Source: Granulicella sp. (GTDB lineage: Bacteria; Acidobacteriota; Terriglobia; Terriglobales; Acidobacteriaceae). Taken from it: 12,028 nucleotides of DNA. The first letter of the stretch is position 1. Each line of letters begins with the position of its first letter. Positions 1-6,900 of the stretch are shown piece by piece. The stretch lies in NCBI GenBank assembly GCA_003133205.1, contig PKWK01000273.1, positions 1 through 12,028 on the forward strand, given 5' to 3'. The notes under the pieces are model-generated. The model was not told where the DNA came from and made no database searches. It worked only from the letters and a program-made list of their open reading frames with translations. A program made the translations under genes and the position numbers.

Positions 1-886
1 TGAACGATTGCGGATCGTCCAGGACCTCGCCGTCGCGGTTGCCCAGAATGTTGGTGGAGAACCATCCGGAGACGCCCAGCATGCGCGCCTTGAAAGCCGG
101 CGCCAGCACCGTCTTCATCATGGTCTGGCCGGTCTTGAAGTCTTTGCCGCAGATGGGGGCCGCGTTTCGCTTCGACAGGTCGATCATGGCCGCCGTATCC
201 ACGGTCAGGTTCGGCGCTCCGTTGGCGAAGGGCACGCCTTCACTCAACGCCGCGTAAGCATAAATCTGCGAGGGAGCGATGTCGATGTCGTCGTTCTCCA
301 GGCCTTTCTCGAAGGCTTCGATGCTCTCATGCACAGCCGCCGGCCTGATGAAAATTTCGGTCGAAGCGCACCAGATCACCACTACGCGATCCACGGTCTT
401 TTTGAAGGCGCGAATGTCGGCCCGAACCTGCTCGGCCAGATCGCGCTTGTTCTTGCCCTTTTTCACGTTGGTGCCGCTGAGGCGCTTCACGTAGTACTGG
501 TCGAAGACAGCCGGCATCGGCTTGATCGTCTCCAGGTAGGGCTTCAACTGCTCCACAAGATCCTTATCGAGCACCTTGGCGTGCGAAGCAGACTCGTAGA
601 GATTGCCGCCGAAGATGTCCCAACCGGTGAAGACCAGGTCGTCGAGCTTGGCGATGGGAACGAAGTCGCGGATGAGCGGACTGTTGTTATCGGTGCGCTT
701 GCCCAGGCGGATGGTTCCCATCTGCGAGATGGAACCGATGGGCTTGGCGAGTCCCTGGCGAATTGCCTCTACGCCGGCGATGAGCGTGGTGCAAACCGCT
801 CCCATTCCGGCGGTCATGATGCCGAGTTTTCCTGTGGCAGGCTTGATGCTGGCCGCGTCTGGCGTTGCGGCTCCGGGAGTAGACAT
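1..886 (-). CDS. ino1: Inositol-3-phosphate synthase, N-terminal part (cut by window edge)
   Basis: This cytoplasmic NAD-dependent enzyme converts glucose 6-phosphate to 1D-myo-inositol 3-phosphate, the first step to inositol lipids and inositol-derived solutes. 295 codons are visible and the C-terminus lies beyond the left edge. The N-terminal nucleotide-binding loop reads GIMTAGMGAVCTT (about residues 22-34), followed by a conserved FTGWDIFGGN segment. The late stretch FSTNILGNRDGEVLDDP matches the family's substrate-site region. I chose the ATG at 884-886 because an AGAAGGG ribosome binding site sits 10 nt upstream and the conserved domain starts about 20 residues in. A TATACT-like -10 lies at 947-952 (minus strand) but no good -35 is visible. 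The gene is divergent from the tRNA. A long open frame on the opposite strand (8-895) is its shadow. Family assignment is confident; completeness of the C-terminus cannot be judged. Confidence 0.93.
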   Translation of the reverse strand, partial: MSTPGAATPDAASIKPATGKLGIMTAGMGAVCTTLIAGVEAIRQGLAKPIGSISQMGTIRLGKRTDNNSPLIRDFVPIAKLDDLVFTGWDIFGGNLYESASHAKVLDKDLVEQLKPYLETIKPMPAVFDQYYVKRLSGTNVKKGKNKRDLAEQVRADIRAFKKTVDRVVVIWCASTEIFIRPAAVHESIEAFEKGLENDDIDIAPSQIYAYAALSEGVPFANGAPNLTVDTAAMIDLSKRNAAPICGKDFKTGQTMMKTVLAPAFKARMLGVSGWFSTNILGNRDGEVLDDPQSF

Positions 887-1017
887 GCTTGGTGAACCCT
901 TCTGTGTGCGATGTAAGTTGCGCTTCTTCCGATAGACGGAAAGATCAGTATAGTCCCACGGTTCGATATGCGGCTCGTGTCGGAGCGTGAGTTGATGTGG
1001 GCCTGGTGTCGGTGGCG

Positions 1018-1046
1018 TTGACCCTGACAAGCGCGACCGGTACACT
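1018..1046 (+). promoter_or_regulatory. Sigma-70-type promoter of tRNA-Gln
   Basis: TTGACC (1018-1023) and TACACT (1041-1046) are separated by exactly 17 bp, a good match to the housekeeping consensus. Transcription would begin near 1053, about 50 nt before the mature tRNA 5' end. No other gene on this strand lies between the promoter and the tRNA. Not verified experimentally. Confidence 0.6.
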
Positions 1047-1055
1047 CTAAGAGGC

Positions 1056-1104
1056 AGTCAGCGAATGCTTTCGTTCGCGACTCCGGCAGCATATCGTTCG
1101 CCGG
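1056..1104 (+). other. Two consecutive hairpins in the tRNA-Gln leader
   Basis: The first hairpin pairs AGTC-a-GCGAA (1056-1065) with TTCGC-GACT (1074-1082) around an 8-nt loop, with one bulged base. The second pairs CCGGC (1083-1087) with GCCGG (1100-1104) and ends exactly where the mature tRNA begins at 1105. Together they fill nearly all of the predicted primary-transcript leader. This could guide 5' processing by RNase P or shield the leader. A function is inference only. Confidence 0.4.
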
Positions 1105-1178
1105 TGCCCCCTCGTTCAATGGTAGGACAAGCGACTCTGACTCGCTCGATCGGGGTTCGAATCCCTGGGGGGCAACCA
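1105..1178 (+). tRNA. tRNA-Gln, anticodon CUG, CCA encoded
   Basis: A full cloverleaf can be drawn. The acceptor stem is TGCCCCC (1105-1111) with GGGGGCA, followed by discriminator A and an encoded CCA (1176-1178). The D arm is GTTC/GGAC with GGTA in the loop. The anticodon stem AGCGA/TCGCT carries the loop CTCTGAC, so the anticodon CTG reads CAG codons for glutamine. The T arm CGGGG-TTCGAAT-CCCTG has the canonical TTCGAAT loop and one G-T pair. It has its own promoter and no neighbour in an operon. The truncated restriction-modification gene points at its 3' end, a common integration site for genomic islands. No obvious 3' terminator with a T run follows. Confidence 0.96.
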
Positions 1179-1233
1179 ATTCCATTTCACTCAATAAATC
1201 ACTCGCTAACATGGTGAAGATTGAGTGCGTTAC

Positions 1234-1348
1234 AGGTGTTCCAAAGCCTGTTTTCTCCCAAACCAACCCTTTAGGGAACACTCTGCGCTGAATCCTCTGT
1301 TTCCCTTGTAAATCGCTGGTTTGCCAGATATAAGAGGTGTTCCAAAGC
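1234..1348. repeat. Pair of 14-bp direct repeats around the 3' end of the methylase gene
   Basis: AGGTGTTCCAAAGC occurs at 1234-1247 and again at 1335-1348, 101 bp apart. One copy lies inside the last codons of the methylase gene and the other lies between its stop and the tRNA. The flanking sequence is not repeated, so this is not a longer tandem duplication. A 14-bp exact pair this close is unlikely by chance in a window of this size, but it could be a deletion or recombination scar, or the relic of an insertion. Confidence 0.5.
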
Positions 1349-3277
1349 AGATGTTGCAGGTATCCGCTCCGCCGCTTCCGCCTCAGGCCCTACACCGCTT
1401 GACGCCGATATGCCAATGATTTCGCTGAGGGGTTTTTCAAACCGGACGAAGCGCACGGTGTTCACACGTCGCTTCTCATGGTCAGAACAACGCTGGAGAA
1501 TAGTAATGCAGGTCTTGACCCGCGCATCCGGGAACCACCGCTCGGTTGCGCTCTCCATGATTGCAACAATCTTGAAATTCTCAAGAATCCACCGTTGCAA
1601 GGCAAAACCGTAATCAACGTCCAACCATTGACCGCTAGTGAGGAAGCCAAAGTAGCCGTCTTCTTTGAGGAAACGTGTTGCATGAGGCCAGAAATAGCAG
1701 TGCAGATCCGCCCGCCCACTCAGGACTGTTCCGGGAAATGCTTGGCTCACCCGCAAGGCTAGCTTGGGCTTTTCAACTTTTAGAACTTTCTCTTGTCTCA
1801 CATATGGAGGGTTTCCGACTATGGCATCAAGGGTGGGAAGATTGATTGGGATATGTTCTTTGTTTGCTCCCAATGGCAGTTCGCAAAACGGTATGTCCGG
1901 GACAATGTCGAAGAAATCTGACCGCGCAATTCGGGGATAGTTCGCCTCGTCATTGATCTCGCGGGCGGCGAGGTTCAAAGTCGCAAGGTGAGCTGGATAA
2001 AGGGAAATGTCTGCGCCGTAAAGTTCGTTTAGAAGGCTTGAGTGTGAACGGAAATCGTTCATCGCATGTTTGCGGTAATAAGCTCGCACTAGGAAGCTCC
2101 CGCTACCGCAGGCGGGGTCCAAAACCACGGAATCAGCTTTCCGAATGCAAAACGAATTGATGAGATCGACGGGGTCTGGGCCAGTAAAATGTTGACCCAG
2201 CCGATAGCGTTCCTCGGGGCTGATGAGCTTTTGGAAAATCAACCCAACAATGTCTGATGGAACCTCGCGGAAATCGACTGCGTCGATCCCTCGAAGGAAC
2301 GCCCGCCAAGCGTCCACTGCTCCATGTGGCGCAAGTACGAGGTCGTTAGCCCAATCATGTTTTTCGGGGAATAGCAGGGTTTCGTAGTCACCGCTTACTT
2401 CGGCAGCTTTGTGAAAGATTTCGTCGATTCGCCTTATCGCTTGGTTGGCGGTTTTGACGCTCGGCCCCAACTCCAGTTTTGGGAGTTGCGGAAATCGGGC
2501 ACGGAGAGCCTTGTAGAAGATAAAGCGGTTTGTCCAGATGTAGGCGAGGGTCCGCGCCGTATTGTCAACTGAGTTCCGCCACTCCTCGGGCTGATTGCGA
2601 AGGAATTGACGCCCTTGCTCGGTCATCCAGTCCTGGAGCTTGGAATCGAAACTTCTGTCCGATGCCGAACTGCTTTGCAGGTATTGCCGCAACAGAGAAA
2701 CCGGCCAATCGAGATGGCTTTCCAGAGAGCGCAGGAATATCTCGTCGGGCGGAAGCGACCAGTCGCGCTTTACCCCCCGAACGATGTCGGATAGGTCAGC
2801 AATCAGGTCGGGCAGGAAGCTGCGTTCGATGTATTCGAGGGTTTCGGGTCTCGCTACTTCCCGAGGGGACGCCAAGTGCAACCGCAGATGCCATACTTTG
2901 ATGCGACGGTCTAATAGAGGCTTGTTCTGCTGGAATCTATCCCAAAGGACAAATGTGTTGACATCCCAAGTGAAGAAAAATTGGACGCCAGCATCATCCG
3001 CCTTCTGTTGTGCATCCTGGATAAGGTCGCTATCAAACGCAGAAACTCCTCCCGGCAGCTTGACCTCGCCAGTCAAGAGGACTTTGTTTTGGTCGTCATA
3101 GAAGCGGAGGTCTTTTCGCTTATTCTTGCCAGCCGTAGACCCCATTCCTTCGATTCGTGCCTCGAAGAAAGGGCACCGCGCCTTCAGCGCTGCAAAGATG
3201 GGCTTGACGGCAGTTGCGACCTTGCCACAGAAATCAACTTCATTGATGGTTTCACTTGCCACGGGAGACATTCTCAC
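1271..3277 (-). CDS. Type IIG-like restriction-modification protein: nuclease plus N6-adenine methylase, C-terminus missing
   Basis: Proteins of this Eco57I-like family cut and methylate DNA in one polypeptide. The 668 residues show a PD-(D/E)XK-like nuclease at the N-terminus (D56, then E71-V-K73) and a helical linker at about 140-350. The gamma-class methylase follows: GQHFTG near 361 (motif X-like), DPACGSGSF at 387-395 (motif I, SAM binding) and the catalytic NPPY at 489-492. Family members usually continue for several hundred residues with a target-recognition domain, but here the frame stops soon after the methylase core, and no continuation is seen in any frame before the tRNA. It is therefore probably a truncated, inactive remnant, or it relies on a partner outside the window. 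The start is GTG at 3277, with an ATG two codons later equally possible; no strong ribosome binding site favours either. Its base composition looks less GC-rich than the neighbours, which suggests transfer. A weak promoter (CTGGCA, 17 bp, TATAGG) may lie near 3390-3415. Confidence 0.85.
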   Translation of the reverse strand: MRMSPVASETINEVDFCGKVATAVKPIFAALKARCPFFEARIEGMGSTAGKNKRKDLRFYDDQNKVLLTGEVKLPGGVSAFDSDLIQDAQQKADDAGVQFFFTWDVNTFVLWDRFQQNKPLLDRRIKVWHLRLHLASPREVARPETLEYIERSFLPDLIADLSDIVRGVKRDWSLPPDEIFLRSLESHLDWPVSLLRQYLQSSSASDRSFDSKLQDWMTEQGRQFLRNQPEEWRNSVDNTARTLAYIWTNRFIFYKALRARFPQLPKLELGPSVKTANQAIRRIDEIFHKAAEVSGDYETLLFPEKHDWANDLVLAPHGAVDAWRAFLRGIDAVDFREVPSDIVGLIFQKLISPEERYRLGQHFTGPDPVDLINSFCIRKADSVVLDPACGSGSFLVRAYYRKHAMNDFRSHSSLLNELYGADISLYPAHLATLNLAAREINDEANYPRIARSDFFDIVPDIPFCELPLGANKEHIPINLPTLDAIVGNPPYVRQEKVLKVEKPKLALRVSQAFPGTVLSGRADLHCYFWPHATRFLKEDGYFGFLTSGQWLDVDYGFALQRWILENFKIVAIMESATERWFPDARVKTCITILQRCSDHEKRRVNTVRFVRFEKPLSEIIGISASSGVGPEAEAAERIPATSALEHLLYLANQRFTRETEDSAQSVP

Positions 3278-3391
3278 AGTCTAGCGGGGATTGCGGCTTG
3301 TGAGGGTGTTGAAGGTTTAGATCCGGGGAACCTGAATCCAAAGTGGCTCTACACCCCCTCACTTCGCTGCAAGTGATCTTATTTCCCCTAT

Positions 3392-3430
3392 AATTTGGTT
3401 CCAATGGTTTGCCAGATGGTCAACCAAATT
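3392..3430. repeat. Inverted repeat between glycosidase and methylase genes
   Basis: AATTTGGTT (3392-3400) is the exact complement of AACCAAATT (3422-3430), with CCA/TGG able to extend the stem past a 2-nt bulge. It lies 17 bp beyond the glycosidase stop codon and about 115 bp before the methylase start. No T run follows on either strand, so it is not a classic terminator. It could be a factor-dependent terminator hairpin or an operator. It overlaps the weak promoter proposed for the methylase gene. Confidence 0.3.
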
Positions 3431-3446
3431 CTTGTGGCTGCGGATG

Positions 3447-5582
3447 CTAAGGCAGCGGCTGCAGATCTTCGTAACGAACCTTCCAATCTTTAGGAAATCC
3501 TGGCGCGTGAGTGGTGGTGCCGTCCCATCCGGCGGCCATCATGGCGACCGCCGACAGCCAGCCTCCGTTGGCCGGCATATACATCGGAGTCTGATCGGGG
3601 CGGCGGACAGTGTAGCCAGATGCGCGAAATGGATTCTGGTCGTACTTGCCTGCCAGCAATGCGACGGCCGTGTCCGGCTCGTCGAGGCGCGCGGCGCACA
3701 TGGCCATCATTGCGGTTCCCCAGGTGACGCTGTTTTGTGGGGCATCCGTATGCGCGACGCGGTTGAGAGTGTTGCGCATGGCATCTCTGTCAATTCCCTT
3801 CCCAGGCAGAACGCCGAACATGAAGGTCGTCATGGTTGAGGGAGAGTTTTCTACGGGAATCTCCATCGCCGGATAGATCCCGTTTCGGATCGTGGGCAGC
3901 GCCAGGTGGTCGATGACGTCCTGCCAATGCTTGTCGGGAGGCATGCCGAGACGGATGCGCCATTGCTGGGCGGTTTCGAGCGCCCACTTCCAATACGCTA
4001 GCTCCATCGTGGAATTCAGATTGTGGGCGATGTCGGTGTGCTTCTCGTCCGCTGAATTGAGGCCGGGGCCAAGCACATACTCCTTACGCTGCGCATCGTA
4101 GTCGACGAAGGTGGCCATGTAGTCTGCAGTCTCGAAGACGATGTCTTTGTAGCGTTCGAGCGTTGCGTGGGTGTCTTGATTCTTGTGCGCTCGATACACC
4201 AGCTCAGCGAGATAAATGGGATGCGGCTGCTGCCAGACGAGTACCGGGCCGACGCCGGAAGGACTTTCGATGCCTGTAGGGTCGGTCATCTTCGACCACT
4301 TCACACCCTTGGCTCCTTCGAGCTTGGCCATCGCCTGGCCCGGCGGCATGAGCTGCGTTAGATGGCTCAGGCTCTTCTCCAGAATCTCGGGGTGGCCCCA
4401 TAGCGCCCAATGCGCCGCGTGCCACCAATACATCTCCATGTGGAATTTGCCGTACCAGGAGTTGACTCCGAGGCCGGTCTCCTGCGGTGGGAGCGTGCCG
4501 GCATCGTGTACGGCCATGATGTACTGCGAGAGAACGATGCGCCTCTCCAGCTCGGCGGCGCGCGGGTCGGTGTTTCCGGAGAGGTCGATCGCACCGCCGG
4601 TGGTCCAGTAGTGCTGCCAGAGCGTGCGCGAAGCAGCCTCTACCGCCGCAACCGTGTCGGGATCGGACGCGATGGGCTTGGGCGAGAACCACGTGGTCAA
4701 CTCAATGCGATTGCCGCGGCTGCTCAGGAGATATTGATGTTTGCCGGTTTCGGCGAGCGATGCTCCGGGGGACCATTTGGCGCGAACCGTGTAATGAGTC
4801 GAGTCGACTGTACGATCGAACTGGGCGGCCGTTTCGCCGCGGCGAGTCATGATGGTGGTGTGGGCATCGGGGTGGGTCCAGTCCTGATAGTCGGGACCGA
4901 ACGAGTCCGAAGCGTACGGGAAGGCCAGTCGGACCTTGAGCCGTCCGGACGCGATCAGCGCCGACTCGATCCGCACCGCCACCTCATCGCGGTCGGGATG
5001 AGCGACAGTCTCGACATGAACGGGCGTGCCGTCGACATCAAACGAACTGGTGAGGATGCCCGCCCATATGTCGAGCCTTTCGTCGATATTCTTCAGGTCG
5101 GTGATGGCGACCTTTGAGCCGTCGGCGTGGGTCATCTCCAGGCCGATGCGTCCCAGACCGAAGCGATTCTGGTTCGCGCGCAGGTAGGCGGCATCGGGCG
5201 GTGGGCTGCTGGTGCTGGCGGCGGGAAAGACGAACTGGCGGCCGTTCTTCTTGACGACCTGCATCTTGAATTTGTCGAGGGTGTATCCGTTGGGATTGGG
5301 AAAGTTGTGCCAGCCCCAGTCGCTCAAGATTCCGATGGGCATGCTCTTTTCGTAGTACTCGGGGAAACTCTGCAGGCCGGTGACATCGAAGTTGAAAGCA
5401 AATTCACCGTTGCCCACGGCCATCGCGCCGTTGGGGTCGATGTCGTGGAGGGCGATGTTGTGCCGGGTGACGAGAGCGTGGCGATCGATGGGGGCGGCGT
5501 TGGAGATGCCTTGCGCCGGCAGGATAAAAGAAACGGACGGCATACACGCAATTGCAACGGCAAAGACTCGGATCGCTTTCAT
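3447..5582 (-). CDS. Secreted six-hairpin glycoside hydrolase, GH65/GH95-like
   Basis: Predicted exported carbohydrate-active enzyme of 711 residues. It begins with a Sec-type signal peptide (MKAIR, a hydrophobic stretch to about residue 20, then LPAQG), so it probably acts in the periplasm or outside the cell. An N-terminal beta-rich region (about 35-310) contains the AVGNGEFAFNFDVTGLQ segment typical of glycosidases of this fold. It is followed by an (alpha/alpha)6-barrel-like region (about 340-690) with WYGKFHMEMYWWH at 376-388 and DPTGIESPSG at 434-443. E383 is a plausible catalytic acid and E439 another conserved acidic residue, by analogy. I chose the ATG at 5580-5582 because the 52 codons upstream do not look like protein and this start begins the signal peptide. 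The preceding GAAAGA is only a fair ribosome binding site. The gene is divergent from the PEP-CTERM gene. The exact GH family and substrate are not determined; inverting alpha-glycosidase or phosphorylase relatives are possible. Confidence 0.83.
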   Translation of the reverse strand: MKAIRVFAVAIACMPSVSFILPAQGISNAAPIDRHALVTRHNIALHDIDPNGAMAVGNGEFAFNFDVTGLQSFPEYYEKSMPIGILSDWGWHNFPNPNGYTLDKFKMQVVKKNGRQFVFPAASTSSPPPDAAYLRANQNRFGLGRIGLEMTHADGSKVAITDLKNIDERLDIWAGILTSSFDVDGTPVHVETVAHPDRDEVAVRIESALIASGRLKVRLAFPYASDSFGPDYQDWTHPDAHTTIMTRRGETAAQFDRTVDSTHYTVRAKWSPGASLAETGKHQYLLSSRGNRIELTTWFSPKPIASDPDTVAAVEAASRTLWQHYWTTGGAIDLSGNTDPRAAELERRIVLSQYIMAVHDAGTLPPQETGLGVNSWYGKFHMEMYWWHAAHWALWGHPEILEKSLSHLTQLMPPGQAMAKLEGAKGVKWSKMTDPTGIESPSGVGPVLVWQQPHPIYLAELVYRAHKNQDTHATLERYKDIVFETADYMATFVDYDAQRKEYVLGPGLNSADEKHTDIAHNLNSTMELAYWKWALETAQQWRIRLGMPPDKHWQDVIDHLALPTIRNGIYPAMEIPVENSPSTMTTFMFGVLPGKGIDRDAMRNTLNRVAHTDAPQNSVTWGTAMMAMCAARLDEPDTAVALLAGKYDQNPFRASGYTVRRPDQTPMYMPANGGWLSAVAMMAAGWDGTTTHAPGFPKDWKVRYEDLQPLP

Positions 5583-5611
5583 GGATTCTTTCGTGGTTCG
5601 GTGGAATGTGT

Positions 5612-5624
5612 CTTTGCAGCAAAG
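5612..5624. promoter_or_regulatory. Perfect 6-1-6 palindrome upstream of the glycosidase start
   Basis: CTTTGC-A-GCAAAG is a perfect dyad 30 bp before the glycosidase start codon. Its position inside the 5' untranslated region or promoter would suit a repressor site controlling the sugar-acting gene, or a small hairpin in the mRNA. Odd-centred palindromes are typical of some regulators, but I cannot name one. A single short palindrome may also be chance. Confidence 0.25.
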
Positions 5625-5930
5625 TGGTGAGAAGACGCTCGTTAGGAAGTTTAGTCGACCAGGGTACAGAAGTGGAGGAAGTGTTTTTCTCTTAGGATGC
5701 AAAAGATTGCAGAGGCGACTTAATGAGGCTCGACGCAAGGGCTATAACTCATTTGATTGCAAGGCGAAGGCAACGTGGTATCTGGAAGATGCGTGGCACG
5801 CCAATTGCTTAATGGTTTGGTGTTGAGCCATGGCTGGGCCAAGCGCATGGGTTAAACTCCCCAACAAATTGAAGTAACTGTAGTTTTTGGTGTGACAACT
5901 ACTTACTGTCTTATACCCTGTCTGACCGGC

Positions 5931-5941
5931 AGGAGAAGGAG
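5931..5941 (+). promoter_or_regulatory. Strong ribosome binding site of the PEP-CTERM gene
   Basis: AGGAGAAGGAG ends 6 nt before the ATG at 5948. The duplicated GGAG core is near-ideal and fixes the start codon, which coincides with the start of a clean signal peptide. Confidence 0.75.
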
Positions 5942-5947
5942 TCTCTC

Positions 5948-6787
5948 ATGAAGCGATGGATAATGGGTCTCATGGTACTTGCAATGGCGGCAATTACTCT
6001 CCCGGCTCGGGCTGGAAACATAGCTTTGACCGGACACGACGATGATTTTCACTGTGTGTACGGCACGGCCGGCTGTGCTCAACTAGCAGCGCTGGTTAAC
6101 TTTGCGAAGAACGGCTCGAGCCTCACGGTATTGACGTTTGACGCAGGAACTGAGCTGACAGGCGATCTGACGGCTTTGGGTATCTCGTTTTTTAACGTCA
6201 ATCCGGACACGGCGGGCGCAGTAACTGCCAGCTTGTTCGATAACTCGCTGTATAGCGCGTTCATCGTAGCGTCGGATTCCAGTTGCGGCGGTTGCGACAA
6301 CGATCCCACAGGTGAGGCGGCGATTGCGGCACAGAGTGCGGCCATCGACAGCTTCCTGAACGCGGGAGGGGGTATCGTTGGGTTAGCGGGCGCAAGCAGT
6401 CCGGGGTATTACGCTTTTTCGCCTCAGACTGCGACTTCGGTAGGCGGAGCGCCCTCGGAAGGGTACTCTCAGACCTCGGTCGGTGCCACCTTCAGTATCA
6501 ACGCTGTGAACGGAGACGCCACCCATAACCTGTTCGAGAATCCCGGGACGTTCGGCGAATCGGCCTTCTACCAGGTTGCGGAAGTGAACGCCACCGGTAA
6601 CGAGTCTATTCCCGGACCGAACGCGGCGACAACGCTCCTGTGCGATCTTTGCACCGTGAGCGGCGGCGTCATCACTGGTGGTGGTGGCGGTGGAGTAACG
6701 CCGGAACCATCCAGCTTCATTCTTCTCGGTTCAGGTCTTCTTGGACTCGCGGGAGTCGCCAAGCGGCGGTTTCTCCAGACTGCCTAG
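5948..6787 (+). CDS. PEP-CTERM sorting domain protein, unknown function
   Basis: Exported protein of 279 residues, probably released or anchored at the cell surface by an exosortase. The N-terminus is a Sec signal peptide (MKRW, a hydrophobic core to about 19, cleavage near PARAG at 19-23). The C-terminus is a full PEP-CTERM signal: TPEPSS at 251-256, a hydrophobic helix to about 270, then the basic tail KRR. A six-glycine linker (244-249) precedes it. The middle has alternating strand-helix character, with FLNAGGGIVGLAGASS at 136-151, reminiscent of glutamine-amidotransferase or ThuA-like folds often found in surface proteins, but no catalytic residues can be assigned. Six cysteines (36, 43, 113, 116, 232, 235) include two CxxC pairs and suggest disulfides. 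No exosortase is in the window. It appears to be monocistronic, with its own strong terminator. The sorting signal is certain; the role is not. Confidence 0.9.
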   Translation: MKRWIMGLMVLAMAAITLPARAGNIALTGHDDDFHCVYGTAGCAQLAALVNFAKNGSSLTVLTFDAGTELTGDLTALGISFFNVNPDTAGAVTASLFDNSLYSAFIVASDSSCGGCDNDPTGEAAIAAQSAAIDSFLNAGGGIVGLAGASSPGYYAFSPQTATSVGGAPSEGYSQTSVGATFSINAVNGDATHNLFENPGTFGESAFYQVAEVNATGNESIPGPNAATTLLCDLCTVSGGVITGGGGGGVTPEPSSFILLGSGLLGLAGVAKRRFLQTA

Positions 6788-6814
6788 AGACCCGGTCGTC
6801 TAATCTGGCCCAGC

Positions 6815-6845
6815 GGACAAGCTGCTTCGGCAGCTTGTCCTTTTT
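6815..6845 (+). terminator. Rho-independent terminator of the PEP-CTERM gene
   Basis: A perfect 11-bp stem, GGACAAGCTGC (6815-6825) with GCAGCTTGTCC (6830-6840), is closed by a stable TTCG tetraloop and followed directly by TTTTT. It starts 27 nt after the stop codon and separates the PEP-CTERM gene from the next gene on the same strand. Confidence 0.93.
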
Positions 6846-6900
6846 AATATGGCGTAGAATACCGAATCGTCAGGTCGAGCCTGGAGACCCGCAAAATCCG

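Larger units (their letters stand above)
5583..5947. other. Divergent intergenic region between glycosidase and PEP-CTERM genes
   Basis: 365 bp without a convincing gene. It must hold promoters for both flanking genes, but neither is clear. On the plus strand TTATAC (5911-5916) could be a -10 with a poor TTGGTG (5887-5892) 18 bp upstream. On the minus strand I see no well-spaced pair. It also holds a 13-bp palindrome at 5612-5624. No RNA gene or long repeat is seen. Confidence 0.5.

Noticed and set aside
8..895. A 295-codon plus-strand open frame, and similar long frames opposite the oxidase (9115-9879) and radical SAM gene (10587-11384)
   Set aside because: Each lies antisense to a gene with clear conserved motifs; they arise from high GC codon usage and match no family I recognise.
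814..1281. A 155-residue minus-strand open frame across the tRNA gene
   Set aside because: Its central part (APQGFEPRSSESESL and following) is simply the antisense translation of the tRNA-Gln gene, a frequent false protein, and its end overlaps the inositol synthase start.
1317..3417. A 13-bp direct repeat (TGGTTTGCCAGAT at 1317-1329 and 3405-3417) flanking the methylase gene as possible attachment sites
   Set aside because: About one 13-bp pair is expected by chance in a window this long, the copies do not coincide with the tRNA 3' end, and no integrase is present.
3300..3446. Duplicate of the tRNA 3' end as an island attachment site
   Set aside because: I looked for the TTCGAATCCC segment and the acceptor sequence beyond the methylase gene and found only a loose partial resemblance near 3320-3340.
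5885..5912. Sigma-54-type promoter for the PEP-CTERM gene, as known for some exosortase-linked genes
   Set aside because: The TGG and TTAC elements have the wrong spacing for the -24/-12 pattern.
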